NCBI RefSeq assembly: GCF_027158005.1
Contig: NZ_JAPVLQ010000002.1
Location: 372,001-436,000 of the forward strand
Length of the DNA stretch: 64,000 bases
Origin: Rhodococcus sp. H36-A4
GTDB taxonomy: Bacteria > Actinomycetota > Actinomycetes > Mycobacteriales > Mycobacteriaceae
Direction of reading: 5' to 3'
In this document: piece by piece, positions 1-8,460 of the stretch
Numbering within the stretch: the first letter of the stretch is position 1
Layout of the letters: the number at the start of each line of letters is the position of its first letter
Position numbers and translations under genes: made by a program
Notes under the pieces: model-generated
What the model was told of the DNA's origin: nothing
The model's input: the letters and a program-made list of their open reading frames with translations, nothing else
Databases searched by the model: none

Positions 1-31
1 CGGACAGAGTCATCGTGATGACGGCGGTGAC

Positions 32-47
32 GGGTAGCCGGCTACCC
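32..47. repeat. 16-bp perfect palindrome
   Basis: GGGTAGCC is followed directly by its exact reverse complement GGCTACCC. It lies in the non-coding stretch at the left edge, between the SOS-like box at 106-121 and a possible minus-strand start codon at position 13. It could be an operator or a leader hairpin for a gene outside the window. No regulator can be named. Confidence 0.4.
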
Positions 48-105
48 CTGAAATACCATCCCCCGAAACCATGGAATCAGAGTAACCCCGGCCACCGGCA
101 AGAAC

Positions 106-121
106 TCGAACATATGTTCCC
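106..121. promoter_or_regulatory. Probable LexA (SOS) box
   Basis: TCGAACATATGTTCCC matches the mycobacterial/rhodococcal SOS box TCGAAC-N4-GTTCGA except for its last two bases. The gene to its right (146-1009) is on the minus strand and ends here, so the box cannot control it. It would serve a gene running left out of the window; an ATG on the minus strand at position 13 is one candidate start, about 93 bp away. Confidence 0.55.
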
Positions 122-145
122 GTAGTCGACCGGCGGTGTTTTAGC

Positions 146-1009
146 TCACGAGTTCGGTCGAAGTCCGAATGCCGTAATCGAATCGATTCGCAACGACTTG
201 TCGCCGAACTCTACGAGAACGACGCCGCGTCGAGACTGGTGTTCGACTGTGGCACTGATGGTATTGCCGGCGGCGATCAGCTTCCGGAATGTCATTCCAC
301 GTAGTGAACCCGAAGCGACGTCGTCGCCTGCGCCCGTTCGTACGGCCGCGCCGTGTCCTTGTGAGATCGCGTCCAGCGCTTCGATTGCCGCTCGCTTACC
401 TTTGCTCCCGACGCCACGCAGGCCGCCCATGAAACCAACTACGCCACCGAGGCCTTGGTTCCCGATCAGCTGAGGTGTCAGCTTCGCCGATGCAGTCAAG
501 CCTTTGGTTCCCGCACGCAGCAATTGTCCGATCATCGATGCCAACTCCCAGTGCGCAGCGAGGCGTGCGATCTTCAGCTCGCCTTCCTCGTCGACGAGGT
601 CGTACCGAATATGCATCGGGACGTTCAATGTGGCTCCGGTGGACATGATGGTCTCGAGCGACAGGTCCCGGACGACGGACATTCCGTCCACCACGTCGTT
701 CTCGACGTGGAAGTTGATCGTGTTGGGAGCGATGAAGGTGTCGTAGAACTTTTCTATCGCCTGTCTGCCCTGATGCGGTCGAGAGCCGACGGGATCGTTG
801 ACCACTCCTCCGCGTGCGTACAGGTTCACCCAGGCTTCGCGGTCGTGGGCAGCGACCGCGGCGGGGGATGCTTCGATCGTTGCCACAAGGTCTTCAAAGG
901 TGTGCACGCCATCGAAGCTATCGGATCTGCTCGGGCGAGGCCCTGGAATGCTGTGATCTGTCTCGTCGGAAGTTGGCAGGTTACTGCGCGCTGACGGCCC
1001 TTGGAACAT
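146..1009 (-). CDS. SnoaL-like / nuclear transport factor 2 fold protein
   Basis: A 287-residue protein. Residues about 35-165 look like a SnoaL/ketosteroid-isomerase-type alpha+beta barrel, with AAVAAHDREAWVNLYA near the N-terminus followed by the usual 'DPVG..P..G..AI..FYDTFI' pattern. The C-terminal third is glycine-rich and contains GLGGVVGFMGGLRGVG, which is not part of the standard fold. These folds bind small hydrophobic ligands; a steroid or other lipid is plausible but unproven. The ATG at 1009 overlaps the end of the upstream metallophosphoesterase gene by 29 bp, which suggests translational coupling. The exact substrate is unknown. Confidence 0.7.
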   Translation of the reverse strand: MFQGPSARSNLPTSDETDHSIPGPRPSRSDSFDGVHTFEDLVATIEASPAAVAAHDREAWVNLYARGGVVNDPVGSRPHQGRQAIEKFYDTFIAPNTINFHVENDVVDGMSVVRDLSLETIMSTGATLNVPMHIRYDLVDEEGELKIARLAAHWELASMIGQLLRAGTKGLTASAKLTPQLIGNQGLGGVVGFMGGLRGVGSKGKRAAIEALDAISQGHGAAVRTGAGDDVASGSLRGMTFRKLIAAGNTISATVEHQSRRGVVLVEFGDKSLRIDSITAFGLRPNS

Positions 1010-2510
1010 CGGCGCGCAAGGTGAAGTCGGTGACGAACTCGCCGTCGCTCGGCTGGAAGCGTCGACGGGGGTCGTAGTTTTCGACGTCGAAGGCGTCGAG
1101 CGTCGGCGAGTGTGAGGTTACGGCCATGGTTCCACCGTCGAGGTCGAGTTGCAGCAGTCGTTGGAAACCGGCTCTTCGTTCACCGTCGACCTCGAAGTAT
1201 TGGTAGTCGGCGAGGAGCTGCACGACCGTTCGGTCCGTATCGCCGACTCCTCGGTCCACGACCGTTGCCTGACCGTCGACATGACCGGATAGGACGAGGA
1301 AGACCGATTCGTTCGGGACGACCAACCGATTCCATATCTGCTGTCCGGAGCTGGCGCCGATATCGCCGAAGGCCATCATCTTTCGTTCGCCATCCTCGTC
1401 CAGGTAGTAATGGGTGCCGATGACTACGTTCCGGTCGGGATTGTCGACGAGGACCTGTTCGGCCCACTTCATGACCTTTTCGGGTGGGTTGTAGCCGATG
1501 TAGAGCATCAGAAACTTCGCGCCTGCGAGGTCGATCAGGTCGTAGTGCGCCGAATTATCCTCCTCGGTGAACGAGTCACCCCACCACGGTTGGTTCCGGT
1601 ACCTGTCCGGGCCGAAGTACTCGTTGTACAGAGCGTGGTTCTTCTCGTGTTCGCCTGGGACCAGCTTGCCTGCGACGTTCCAGATGTTGTCATGGTTGCC
1701 CGGTAGCACTCCGTGTGGAATGTCGGCATCTTCCAGGGCCTTCATCGACTCGCTTGCTGCTTCGAATTCTTTGCGGGACTGAGCATCCGGACGTCCGGGG
1801 CTGATCCAACTCTGGATGATGTCCCCGGTGTGCATGCTGTATTCGATGCCGTACTTCTCCGCGTTGTCGACCGTCCATTGGGTCATCTCGTCGTACACAT
1901 CGGGGTCGTCCCGGGTGATGTACTGCGTGTCTGTGATGTGTTGTAGGGCAAAGTCGTAAGTGCCGGCCGTTGCAAATTGTCGGTTGGGTTCGAAGTTGTC
2001 CTCTTGAAAGGCATCATTCGCCCGCGGAGTATCGATCACCATGACTTCCACGGGGCCGTCGATGGCGGTGATTGTCGCGGTGAGCTCAATGGTTCCGCCG
2101 GGAGCAGTGGGTGCCGCTGTTGCGATCGACTGCCCCCAGGACCGCGTATCTGGATTCCAAGTGTGCAATGCAAGATCATTGGTGTTGACGGATGTTCCCC
2201 GCCAGGCAATTTGGGCGACTGCTACATCCGACGCGAATGTGACGGTGTAGCGCACGTACGGATAGTCGTTCCAACCGGAGGTACGGGCGGTCGACTCCGA
2301 AGTCTCGTCACCGCCGACCAGTGCAGTGGGTTCGGCGATCGAGCTCACGCCCGCGACCATGTCGGCGGCAACCGGTGGCGGGTCGGCGGTCAACCCGACC
2401 GCAGGCACGGCAACAGCGGGAACGGGGATGCGCGAAGGTACGGCGACTGCATCGGCTCCGACGAGTAGGCAGGCAAGAACGAAAGATCCGATGGTTGGCG
2501 CTGCCTTCAC
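981..2510 (-). CDS. Secreted calcineurin-like metallophosphoesterase
   Basis: A 509-residue exported phosphohydrolase of the calcineurin-like superfamily. I chose the GTG at 2510 because the protein then begins with a signal-peptide-like stretch (VKAAPTIGSFVLACLLVGA). The longer upstream frame is arginine-rich and overlaps iclR. A beta-rich domain (about 75-165) precedes the catalytic domain. Metal-ligand motifs are visible: DTQY at 194-197, HTGD at 227-230, GNHD at 271-274, GTHYY at 365-369 and SGHVDG at 408-413. The last motif has Asp where GHxH is more common. Substrate class (phosphodiester or monoester) cannot be read from sequence. It is followed without a gap by the SnoaL-like gene. 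Confidence 0.85.
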   Translation of the reverse strand: MKAAPTIGSFVLACLLVGADAVAVPSRIPVPAVAVPAVGLTADPPPVAADMVAGVSSIAEPTALVGGDETSESTARTSGWNDYPYVRYTVTFASDVAVAQIAWRGTSVNTNDLALHTWNPDTRSWGQSIATAAPTAPGGTIELTATITAIDGPVEVMVIDTPRANDAFQEDNFEPNRQFATAGTYDFALQHITDTQYITRDDPDVYDEMTQWTVDNAEKYGIEYSMHTGDIIQSWISPGRPDAQSRKEFEAASESMKALEDADIPHGVLPGNHDNIWNVAGKLVPGEHEKNHALYNEYFGPDRYRNQPWWGDSFTEEDNSAHYDLIDLAGAKFLMLYIGYNPPEKVMKWAEQVLVDNPDRNVVIGTHYYLDEDGERKMMAFGDIGASSGQQIWNRLVVPNESVFLVLSGHVDGQATVVDRGVGDTDRTVVQLLADYQYFEVDGERRAGFQRLLQLDLDGGTMAVTSHSPTLDAFDVENYDPRRRFQPSDGEFVTDFTLRADVPRAVSAQ

Positions 2511-2551
2511 TTCATCCAGACTACCGCGTGATTGTCGGTACTTCTCGAGTG

Positions 2552-3343
2552 TTACTGCGGCAGGGCGTCGGCGACCCTGGTGAGCCGGCTCGCCGCGTCG
2601 CGAACTTGCTCTATCTTCTTCTCGAGAGCTGTCCCGGTGAAGGCTTCGACTCGACCGCCGATGCTGATCGACGCGATCACCGAACCGTTTCGGCCGAGAA
2701 TGGGTGCCGCCACTGCCGCAACACCTTGGAGGTAGTCGGAGTTGCTTACGGAGTACCCCGCGGCCCGTACCGAGTCCAGGTGTTTGCCGAGTGCGGCAGC
2801 ATCGGTCAACGTGTGTTCGGTGAACGACGGTAACCCGCGCTCGATCCATCTGCTACGCAACATATCCGAGAACGCCAGCATGACGATCGGTCCTGCCGCG
2901 GCGTGGTAGGGCATCACCGATCCGATGTTGATCCCCGCGACGACGAGGGGGTTGTTTCCTTCCAGTCGATCGATACAGACTGCACCCTCGTCGGCGGGAA
3001 CCATGAGGTAGGCGGTGTCGCCGAACGTCTCGGCCAGGTCGATCATGAACGGCCTTGCGGCGGTGCGGATGTCGAGATTCACCAGTGCGGCGGAGCCGAT
3101 TTCGAACACCGGCATCGCAATTCGATACGAGCCCTCGACGGTTCGAGCGACCCAGCCCGCGTGGATGAGGGTCGTCATCAGTCGGTGCACGGTCGTCTTG
3201 TTCATACCGCTCGCGGACGTGAGTTCGTTGAGCGTCCAGACAGGCCGAGAGGCGTCGAAATATTCGAGCAGACTGCACGCCTTGAGGACGGCTCCGACAA
3301 TGTCGCGGCCGACCTGTACTTCGGACTCGATAGGCGCAGCCAC
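2552..3343 (-). CDS. IclR-family transcriptional regulator
   Basis: A 263-residue IclR-type regulator. The winged helix-turn-helix covers roughly residues 15-75, with the recognition segment MNKTTVHRLM at 47-56. The C-terminal GAF-like effector domain has the family pattern ending in AAPILGRNGSVIASISIGG. It is transcribed divergently from the lyase/hydratase/transporter operon at 3494-7516, and an 18-bp palindrome (3457-3474) sits between them. It is therefore the likely local regulator of that operon, responding to the substrate or an intermediate. The gene itself ends about 40 bp before the secreted phosphoesterase on the same strand. Confidence 0.9.
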   Translation of the reverse strand: MAAPIESEVQVGRDIVGAVLKACSLLEYFDASRPVWTLNELTSASGMNKTTVHRLMTTLIHAGWVARTVEGSYRIAMPVFEIGSAALVNLDIRTAARPFMIDLAETFGDTAYLMVPADEGAVCIDRLEGNNPLVVAGINIGSVMPYHAAAGPIVMLAFSDMLRSRWIERGLPSFTEHTLTDAAALGKHLDSVRAAGYSVSNSDYLQGVAAVAAPILGRNGSVIASISIGGRVEAFTGTALEKKIEQVRDAASRLTRVADALPQ

Positions 3344-3414
3344 AAGTGCTCACTTTCGTTTCGGCGGGTGGTCGGTATCGCCATCATACGAACAGATGGT
3401 GCGGGGCCGATCCC

Positions 3415-3443
3415 TTGACATGTGACTCCGACCACTCTAGCTT
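3415..3443 (+). promoter_or_regulatory. Promoter of the lyase-hydratase-transporter operon
   Basis: A perfect -35 hexamer TTGACA (3415-3420) is followed after 17 bp by TAGCTT (3438-3443) as a -10 element. Transcription would start near 3450, leaving a 40-50 nt leader that contains the palindromic operator. A strong -35 is in keeping with a promoter held down by a repressor. Confidence 0.6.
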
Positions 3444-3456
3444 CGGTATTGTGATC

Positions 3457-3474
3457 TGCGGAACGCGTTCCGCA
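3457..3474. promoter_or_regulatory. Palindromic operator, probably for the IclR regulator
   Basis: TGCGGAACGCGTTCCGCA is a perfect 18-bp palindrome just downstream of the predicted start of transcription and 20 bp before the lyase ATG. A site here would block the polymerase. Assignment to the divergent IclR protein rests on position and symmetry only. Confidence 0.6.
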
Positions 3475-3493
3475 ATACGAAACGGACGGTGAC

Positions 3494-4369
3494 ATGACTG
3501 AATCGGCTCCAACTCTCAAAGACCTCACTTCGCGCGGCCTCGTCTACGCCCCAGGGGTGTGGGACGGACTGACTGCGCGACTCGCTGACCAGGCTGGATT
3601 CAGCGCGTTGTGCGCGTCGGGATTCGCGGTATCCGCGGCGCTCGGGCTGCCCGACGCCGAGCTTTACACGATGACCGAGAATCTGAACGCCGTACGCACC
3701 ATCCGCGAGTCCTCGAAGCTTCCGCTGGTCGCAGATATCGACACCGGATATGGCAACGCGGTGAACGCAGCTCGGACGGCATCGAAGTTCGTTTCCGCCG
3801 GCGTACAGGGCATGTTCATGGAGGATCAAGTTTCCCCGAAATCGTGCCCGATCTGCGTCGGCGAACCCGTAGATCTGATCGACGTCGCCGAGGCCACCGG
3901 AAAGATTCATGCCGTCCGAGACTCGATTCCCGACGACGTGCTGCTCATCGCACGGACGGATTCACGTGGCGACGACGCCATCCGTCGAGCACAGGCCTAC
4001 GTCGAGGCCGGTGCGGACATGATCATGCCCGTCACCAAGACATTCGAGACCATCGAAGAGTGGGAGCGCTGTCACCAGGAAGTCGGAGTACCACTCATGG
4101 CAACCCTGACGGCGTCGACGTGGACCGAACGGGACTTCACGCCTGAAGTCCTCGATCGAATCGGGGTACGTCTTGCCCTGCTCCCGACGCAGGTCCTGAT
4201 GGCTGCGACGGGAGCAGCACAGGAAGCGTTGCGCCGGCTGGCTCGGGGTGAAGCACCGGCTGCGGTGAGTGCCGACGCGCTCTCGCATCACGACTTCGTG
4301 AACCTGATCGGCTTTCCCGAGGTGGAAGCGAAACAACGCAAGTACCTTCCCGCGGAATCGAACCGGTGA
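3494..4369 (+). CDS. Isocitrate lyase / PEP mutase superfamily lyase
   Basis: A 291-residue TIM-barrel enzyme of the superfamily that includes methylisocitrate lyase, 2,3-dimethylmalate lyase and oxaloacetate decarboxylase. The Mg-binding DIDTGYG is at 81-87, MFMEDQ at 107-112, and a Cys at 118 sits where the family has its catalytic Cys. The usual K[KR]CGH loop reads PKSCPIC, so the residues after the Cys differ from true (methyl)isocitrate lyases. The stop overlaps the GTG of the next gene by four bases. Together with a LeuCD-type hydratase, a C-C bond cleavage of a hydrated dicarboxylic acid to pyruvate or another oxoacid plus a short acid is likely. The exact substrate is not known. Confidence 0.85.
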   Translation: MTESAPTLKDLTSRGLVYAPGVWDGLTARLADQAGFSALCASGFAVSAALGLPDAELYTMTENLNAVRTIRESSKLPLVADIDTGYGNAVNAARTASKFVSAGVQGMFMEDQVSPKSCPICVGEPVDLIDVAEATGKIHAVRDSIPDDVLLIARTDSRGDDAIRRAQAYVEAGADMIMPVTKTFETIEEWERCHQEVGVPLMATLTASTWTERDFTPEVLDRIGVRLALLPTQVLMAATGAAQEALRRLARGEAPAAVSADALSHHDFVNLIGFPEVEAKQRKYLPAESNR

Positions 4370-5649
4370 ACGACGTGGGATTCACGATGACGGAAAAGAT
4401 ACTGGCGCGGACCTGCGACAGCCCGACGGTCCGCGCAGGGGAAAATCATGCCGTGCGCCCAGCGCGCATGATCGCCTACGACTTCCCCGGCTACACCGAC
4501 GTGATGTTCCGTCAAATGCGGGAGGACTTCGGAATCACCGAGCTGTCGGATCCGAGCCGCTACGTCGTCTTCATCGACCACATGTTGACCAGGAACGACG
4601 ACAAGGAAGCCGAAGTTCACAAGGTCACTCGCGATTGGTGCGAGTTCTACGGGATCGAACTCCACGAAGGCCGCGGTATCGGTCACCAGCTGACCGCCGA
4701 ACTCGGTCTCGCAATTCCCGGCGACTTTCTCGTGCACTTCGACGGACACATCAGTGGCATCGGCGCATTCGGTGCGCTCGGGTGGGGAATTCGCCGTGAC
4801 CTCATCGAAGCCTGGGTGACGGGCCAGCTGTTCGTCGACATCCCGGCAACCACCAGGTTCGACCTGATCGGCGACTTCGCCCCTGGCGTCGACAGCCGAG
4901 ATCTGGTGCACACCATCATCGATCTCGTCGGTGCCGACGGTTGCGCACATCAGGTCATGGAATTCGGCGGCCCGGGTGCGAAGACGATGAAGATCGATCA
5001 TCGTCAGGGTCTGTGCGGTATGGCGATGTTCACCGGGGCCGTGTCCGCGGTGTTCGAACCCGACGAGATCTCGTTGGCCTACGCGAAAGATGTTGCGCGG
5101 CGAGAATTCGAGCCGGTCTATCCCGATGCCGACGCGACCTACGCAGCGCGGTACACGATCGATCTTGCCACCGTCGTCCCCCAAGTTGTGCAGCCAGGTT
5201 CGGCTCGGGCAGCCAATACCAAGACTGCCAAGGAGCTGACCGGTACACCGATCACCAAGGCTTTCATCGGCTCGTGCGCCAGCGGCCGAATCGAGGATCT
5301 CCGCGCGGCGGCACTGGTCCTCGACGGGCGTCGAGTGGCTCCGGGCGTCGAACTCAACGTGGTGCCGACGTCACAGAAGGTGCACGAGCAGGCCGAACGT
5401 GAGGGCATCCTCGACGTGCTGCGCGCGGCCGGAGCCACGATCGCGGTGTCGAGTTGTGACTTCTGTTTCGGATACCAGAAGCCACTCCAAGCCGGCGAGA
5501 ACTGTATTTCTACCGGCGTGCTGAACATCTCGGGTCGGATGGGAAGCTCGGACGCGAACATCTACATGGGGTCGCCCTTCACGGTTGCCGCCAGCGCGTT
5601 GGCCGGTGCGATCACGGAGTCGGCGCAGCCGGTGGAGGTCGGTCGATGA
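4366..5649 (+). CDS. Aconitase-family hydratase, LeuC-like large subunit
   Basis: A 427-residue homologue of 3-isopropylmalate dehydratase large subunit. Three cluster-binding Cys are in place: Cys304 in GSCASGR (LeuC has GSCTNGR) and Cys364/Cys367 in SSCDFC. So a [4Fe-4S] hydro-lyase active site is expected. The start is GTG at 4366 overlapping the lyase stop (GTGA); an ATG at 4387 is an alternative. It is too tightly joined to a catabolic lyase and transporter to be the leucine-biosynthetic enzyme. Dimethylmaleate- or citraconate-type hydration is the closest known analogy. The three genes and the transporter overlap end to end and must be one mRNA. Confidence 0.85.
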   Translation: MNDVGFTMTEKILARTCDSPTVRAGENHAVRPARMIAYDFPGYTDVMFRQMREDFGITELSDPSRYVVFIDHMLTRNDDKEAEVHKVTRDWCEFYGIELHEGRGIGHQLTAELGLAIPGDFLVHFDGHISGIGAFGALGWGIRRDLIEAWVTGQLFVDIPATTRFDLIGDFAPGVDSRDLVHTIIDLVGADGCAHQVMEFGGPGAKTMKIDHRQGLCGMAMFTGAVSAVFEPDEISLAYAKDVARREFEPVYPDADATYAARYTIDLATVVPQVVQPGSARAANTKTAKELTGTPITKAFIGSCASGRIEDLRAAALVLDGRRVAPGVELNVVPTSQKVHEQAEREGILDVLRAAGATIAVSSCDFCFGYQKPLQAGENCISTGVLNISGRMGSSDANIYMGSPFTVAASALAGAITESAQPVEVGR

Positions 5650-6191
5650 GCGCCTACCCGCCACCTTCCGACGTCATCACCGGCGAGGTCGCCTGGGTGT
5701 TCGGCGACGACTTCGACATCGACCTCGTCGTCGGAGTATCCAACATCAAATCCTATGATCCCGTGCATCTTCGCTCGGTCTGCATGACGGCATACGACAG
5801 TAATTTCGTCGACCGGGTTCAGCAGGGCGACATCATCGTCGGTGGCCGCAACTTCGGATACGGGCACCCGCACTATCCACCCATGGTCGCGCTCAGAAAT
5901 TGCGGGATCGCCGCGATAGTCGCCGAGTCCTTCTCCCCCGGATTCTGGCGGGGCGAGACGTTCAACGGGATGCCGCTCATCACGGTGCCCGGCATATCCG
6001 CCGCAGTCACGACGGGGGATGCCGTGACGCTGGATTGGCGCGCGGCGACGCTGCGGACCGTCGGCGGCCTCGAACTCGTCGGTACGCGACCCAACGCCCG
6101 AACCGTCCAGGTCATCGAAGCAGGCGGGTCGTACGAACTTCTGCTCGAAGAACACTCACGCTCCCTCACACCACAAGGACAGGCACAATGA
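5646..6191 (+). CDS. Aconitase-family hydratase, LeuD-like small (swivel) subunit
   Basis: A 181-residue swivelling-domain partner of the large subunit, starting at an ATG that overlaps the upstream stop (ATGA). LeuD and relatives carry a substrate loop NFGCGSSREHA; here the same place reads GGRNFGYGHPHYPP (67-79). The Ser-Ser-Arg-Glu that grips substrate carboxylates is replaced by His-Pro-His-Tyr. The following 'VALRNCGIAAIVAESF' matches the family. The changed loop argues for a substrate that is neither isopropylmalate nor citrate. The stop overlaps the transporter ATG by four bases. Confidence 0.8.
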   Translation: MSAYPPPSDVITGEVAWVFGDDFDIDLVVGVSNIKSYDPVHLRSVCMTAYDSNFVDRVQQGDIIVGGRNFGYGHPHYPPMVALRNCGIAAIVAESFSPGFWRGETFNGMPLITVPGISAAVTTGDAVTLDWRAATLRTVGGLELVGTRPNARTVQVIEAGGSYELLLEEHSRSLTPQGQAQ

Positions 6192-7516
6192 CGAACGTGG
6201 AACATTCCCCCGCTCGCTCAGGCACGGGTGGCCCGCCGCCGGCGTCGACCACAACCGCGCGCCGCGCCGCGATCGCAGGTGGCGTCGGAACGCTTATCGA
6301 GTACTACGATTTTGCCGTCTACGGGTTTCTGGCGGTAGTCATAGCGCCCCTGTTCTTTCCGTCGACGAGCCCCGGGGTCTCGATTCTGGCAACCCTCGCC
6401 GTCTTCGGAGTTGCCTATGTGGCCCGTCCGCTGGGTGGGATCTTCTTCGGGCGTCTCGGTGACCGGCGTGGTCGCAGGTCCGCGCTGGTCATCACCGTCG
6501 TGTGCATGGGAATTGCATGTGGAGTTCTAGGGCTTCTGCCGACGCATTCCTCGGTCGGAGCGCTTGCCCCGATTCTCCTCGTCTTCATCCGCCTTGCGCA
6601 GGGATTCTCGGCAGGAGGTGAAATCGGCGGGGCAGCAACGTATATCGCCGAATCAGCACCGCCGAACCGTCGTGGATTCTTCGGCTCTTTCACGCCTATC
6701 GGGTCGACCCTGGGCTTCGCCGTCGCGGCCGCAGTGGTCGGCCTGGTGGCACTGGGTACCACCGACGAGCAGATGTCCTCATGGGGTTGGAGAATTCCGT
6801 TCCTGCTGGCATTGCCGCTTGCATTCGTCTGTCTCCGCGTCCGATTGAAGCTCGAGGACACACCTGAGTTCGAGGAGATGGCAGAGAAGAATCAGGTTGC
6901 CAAGAGCCCGCTGTCCGACGTGGTGAAGAAGAACCCGAAGTCGGTGTTGCGCGTGGTCGGCATTGCGATCGCCATGAACGGTTCCGGATACATCGGGCTC
7001 ACCTACTTCAGTGTCTATCTGATCAATGATCTCGGGTTCTCGAAGGATGCCGTGTATTGGACGTCGGCCATCAGTATTGCGCTGGCGTGCGCCACATTCC
7101 CCGTCAGTGGGATGCTTACCGACCGCTACGGCAGAAAACCGGTGCTACTGGCCGGCTATCTAGGATACATCGTGATTGCGTTGCCCGCGTTCATGATTCT
7201 GGGTGCGACGGCAAGCATCTTCGTTGTTGGATGCGTCTACTTCGTGTACATGGTGCTCAACGGTGTCGTTCAGGTTCCGGCTTTCCCATTGTTCACCGAA
7301 CTCTTTCCTCGATCGGTTCGATACACCGGGGTGTCCCTCGGATTCAACATCGGCACCATCGCCGCCGGCGGAACGGCACCGTACGTGGCGGCTCAGTTGG
7401 TGGAGTCGACCGGCAACAGTATGTCCCCGGCCTATTGGGTGATGGGCGTCTGTGCGATCGGCGTAGCCACCGTGCTGACAATCCGGGAGACCGGAAAGGC
7501 CGCGCTTCCTGTGTAA
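6188..7516 (+). CDS. MFS transporter, metabolite:H+ symporter (MHS) family
   Basis: A 442-residue, 12-helix major facilitator. Family marks are GTLIEYYDFAVYGFLA in helix 1, the loop GRLGDRRGRR after helix 2, RLAQGFSAGGEIGGAATY in helix 5, and DRYGRKPVL after helix 8. The pattern groups it with KgtP/ShiA/ProP-like symporters of dicarboxylates and other small organic acids. The true ATG is at 6188, overlapping the LeuD-like stop; the open frame upstream is a shadow. It probably imports the acid that the hydratase and lyase break down. Confidence 0.9.
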   Translation: MTNVEHSPARSGTGGPPPASTTTARRAAIAGGVGTLIEYYDFAVYGFLAVVIAPLFFPSTSPGVSILATLAVFGVAYVARPLGGIFFGRLGDRRGRRSALVITVVCMGIACGVLGLLPTHSSVGALAPILLVFIRLAQGFSAGGEIGGAATYIAESAPPNRRGFFGSFTPIGSTLGFAVAAAVVGLVALGTTDEQMSSWGWRIPFLLALPLAFVCLRVRLKLEDTPEFEEMAEKNQVAKSPLSDVVKKNPKSVLRVVGIAIAMNGSGYIGLTYFSVYLINDLGFSKDAVYWTSAISIALACATFPVSGMLTDRYGRKPVLLAGYLGYIVIALPAFMILGATASIFVVGCVYFVYMVLNGVVQVPAFPLFTELFPRSVRYTGVSLGFNIGTIAAGGTAPYVAAQLVESTGNSMSPAYWVMGVCAIGVATVLTIRETGKAALPV

Positions 7517-7540
7517 TGCAGCGAAGCGCATACTCCTCCT

Positions 7541-8371
7541 ATGCCACGGTGCACGCGAGAGCCAGAGGTTCGAATCGGAATCTCCGGCTGGACGTATGCG
7601 CCGTGGCGAGGCGACTTCTATCCAGCCGGCCTGCCGCACCGCGCTGAGCTCGGCTACGCGTCGACGCACCTGTCCTCGATCGAGATCAATGGCACTTTCT
7701 ATGCAATGCAGAAGCCGTCGAGTTTCGTGAAGTGGCGCGAGGAGACGCCGGAAGATTTCGTATTCGCCATCAAGGGTGGCAGATACATCACCCACGTCAA
7801 GCGTCTCGTCGGTGCCGAAGTGGCGCTGGCGAACTTCTTCGCCACCGGGGTGTTGAGCCTGGGCTCCAAGCTTGGTCCCATTCTGTGGCAGCTTCCACCC
7901 AATTTTCAGTTCGATGCGGACAAGCTCGCTGCATTCTTCGATGTGCTTCCTCGAACGACAACGGCAGCAATCGAACTCGCCGAGCAACGGGACGACAAGC
8001 TGGCCGAGGATCGAGTGAATCTCGACGTCGACGGAGACCGCCCGCTGCGGCATGCACTCGAAGTTCGGCACCCGAGCTTTCAGGTGGAAGAAGCTGTCTC
8101 GCTGTCGAGGGAGAACGGTATTGCCTTCGTCGTTGCAGACAGTGCAGGTAAGTATCCGTACGTCGAGACGCCGACTGCAGAATTGATGTACGTACGTTTG
8201 CATGGCGCCGACGAGCTCTACGCGAGCGGCTACACCGAAGAAGCGCTCGACGGTTGGGCAGCGAAGATAAAAAAGTGGACTGAGCAGGGCCTCGACGTCC
8301 ACGTGTACTTCGACAACGATGCGAAGGGGTTCGCACCGTTCGATGCAATGAAGCTGATCGAGCGGTTGTAG
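7541..8371 (+). CDS. DUF72 (YecE-like) protein
   Basis: A 276-residue member of the DUF72 TIM-barrel family. The diagnostic N-terminal pattern 'RIGISGWTYAPWRGDFYP' is followed by 'YASTHLSSIEINGTFYAMQK' and, later, 'ELMYVRLHGADELYASGY' and 'HVYFDNDAKGFAPFDA'. The biochemical role of the family is unsettled. It starts 24 bp after the transporter stop but has no evident link to that pathway. Confidence 0.85.
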   Translation: MPRCTREPEVRIGISGWTYAPWRGDFYPAGLPHRAELGYASTHLSSIEINGTFYAMQKPSSFVKWREETPEDFVFAIKGGRYITHVKRLVGAEVALANFFATGVLSLGSKLGPILWQLPPNFQFDADKLAAFFDVLPRTTTAAIELAEQRDDKLAEDRVNLDVDGDRPLRHALEVRHPSFQVEEAVSLSRENGIAFVVADSAGKYPYVETPTAELMYVRLHGADELYASGYTEEALDGWAAKIKKWTEQGLDVHVYFDNDAKGFAPFDAMKLIERL

Positions 8372-8460
8372 CGGTTTCTACCCTCGTATTGGATACTGGC
8401 TAGATATTAGTAGATCGACCGAGACGGAATAGTCGGAGACTGCGCAGCGTCAGAACCTGC

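Noticed and set aside
981..2849. 622-residue version of the metallophosphoesterase
   Set aside because: The extra 113 residues overlap iclR in another frame and would bury the signal peptide.
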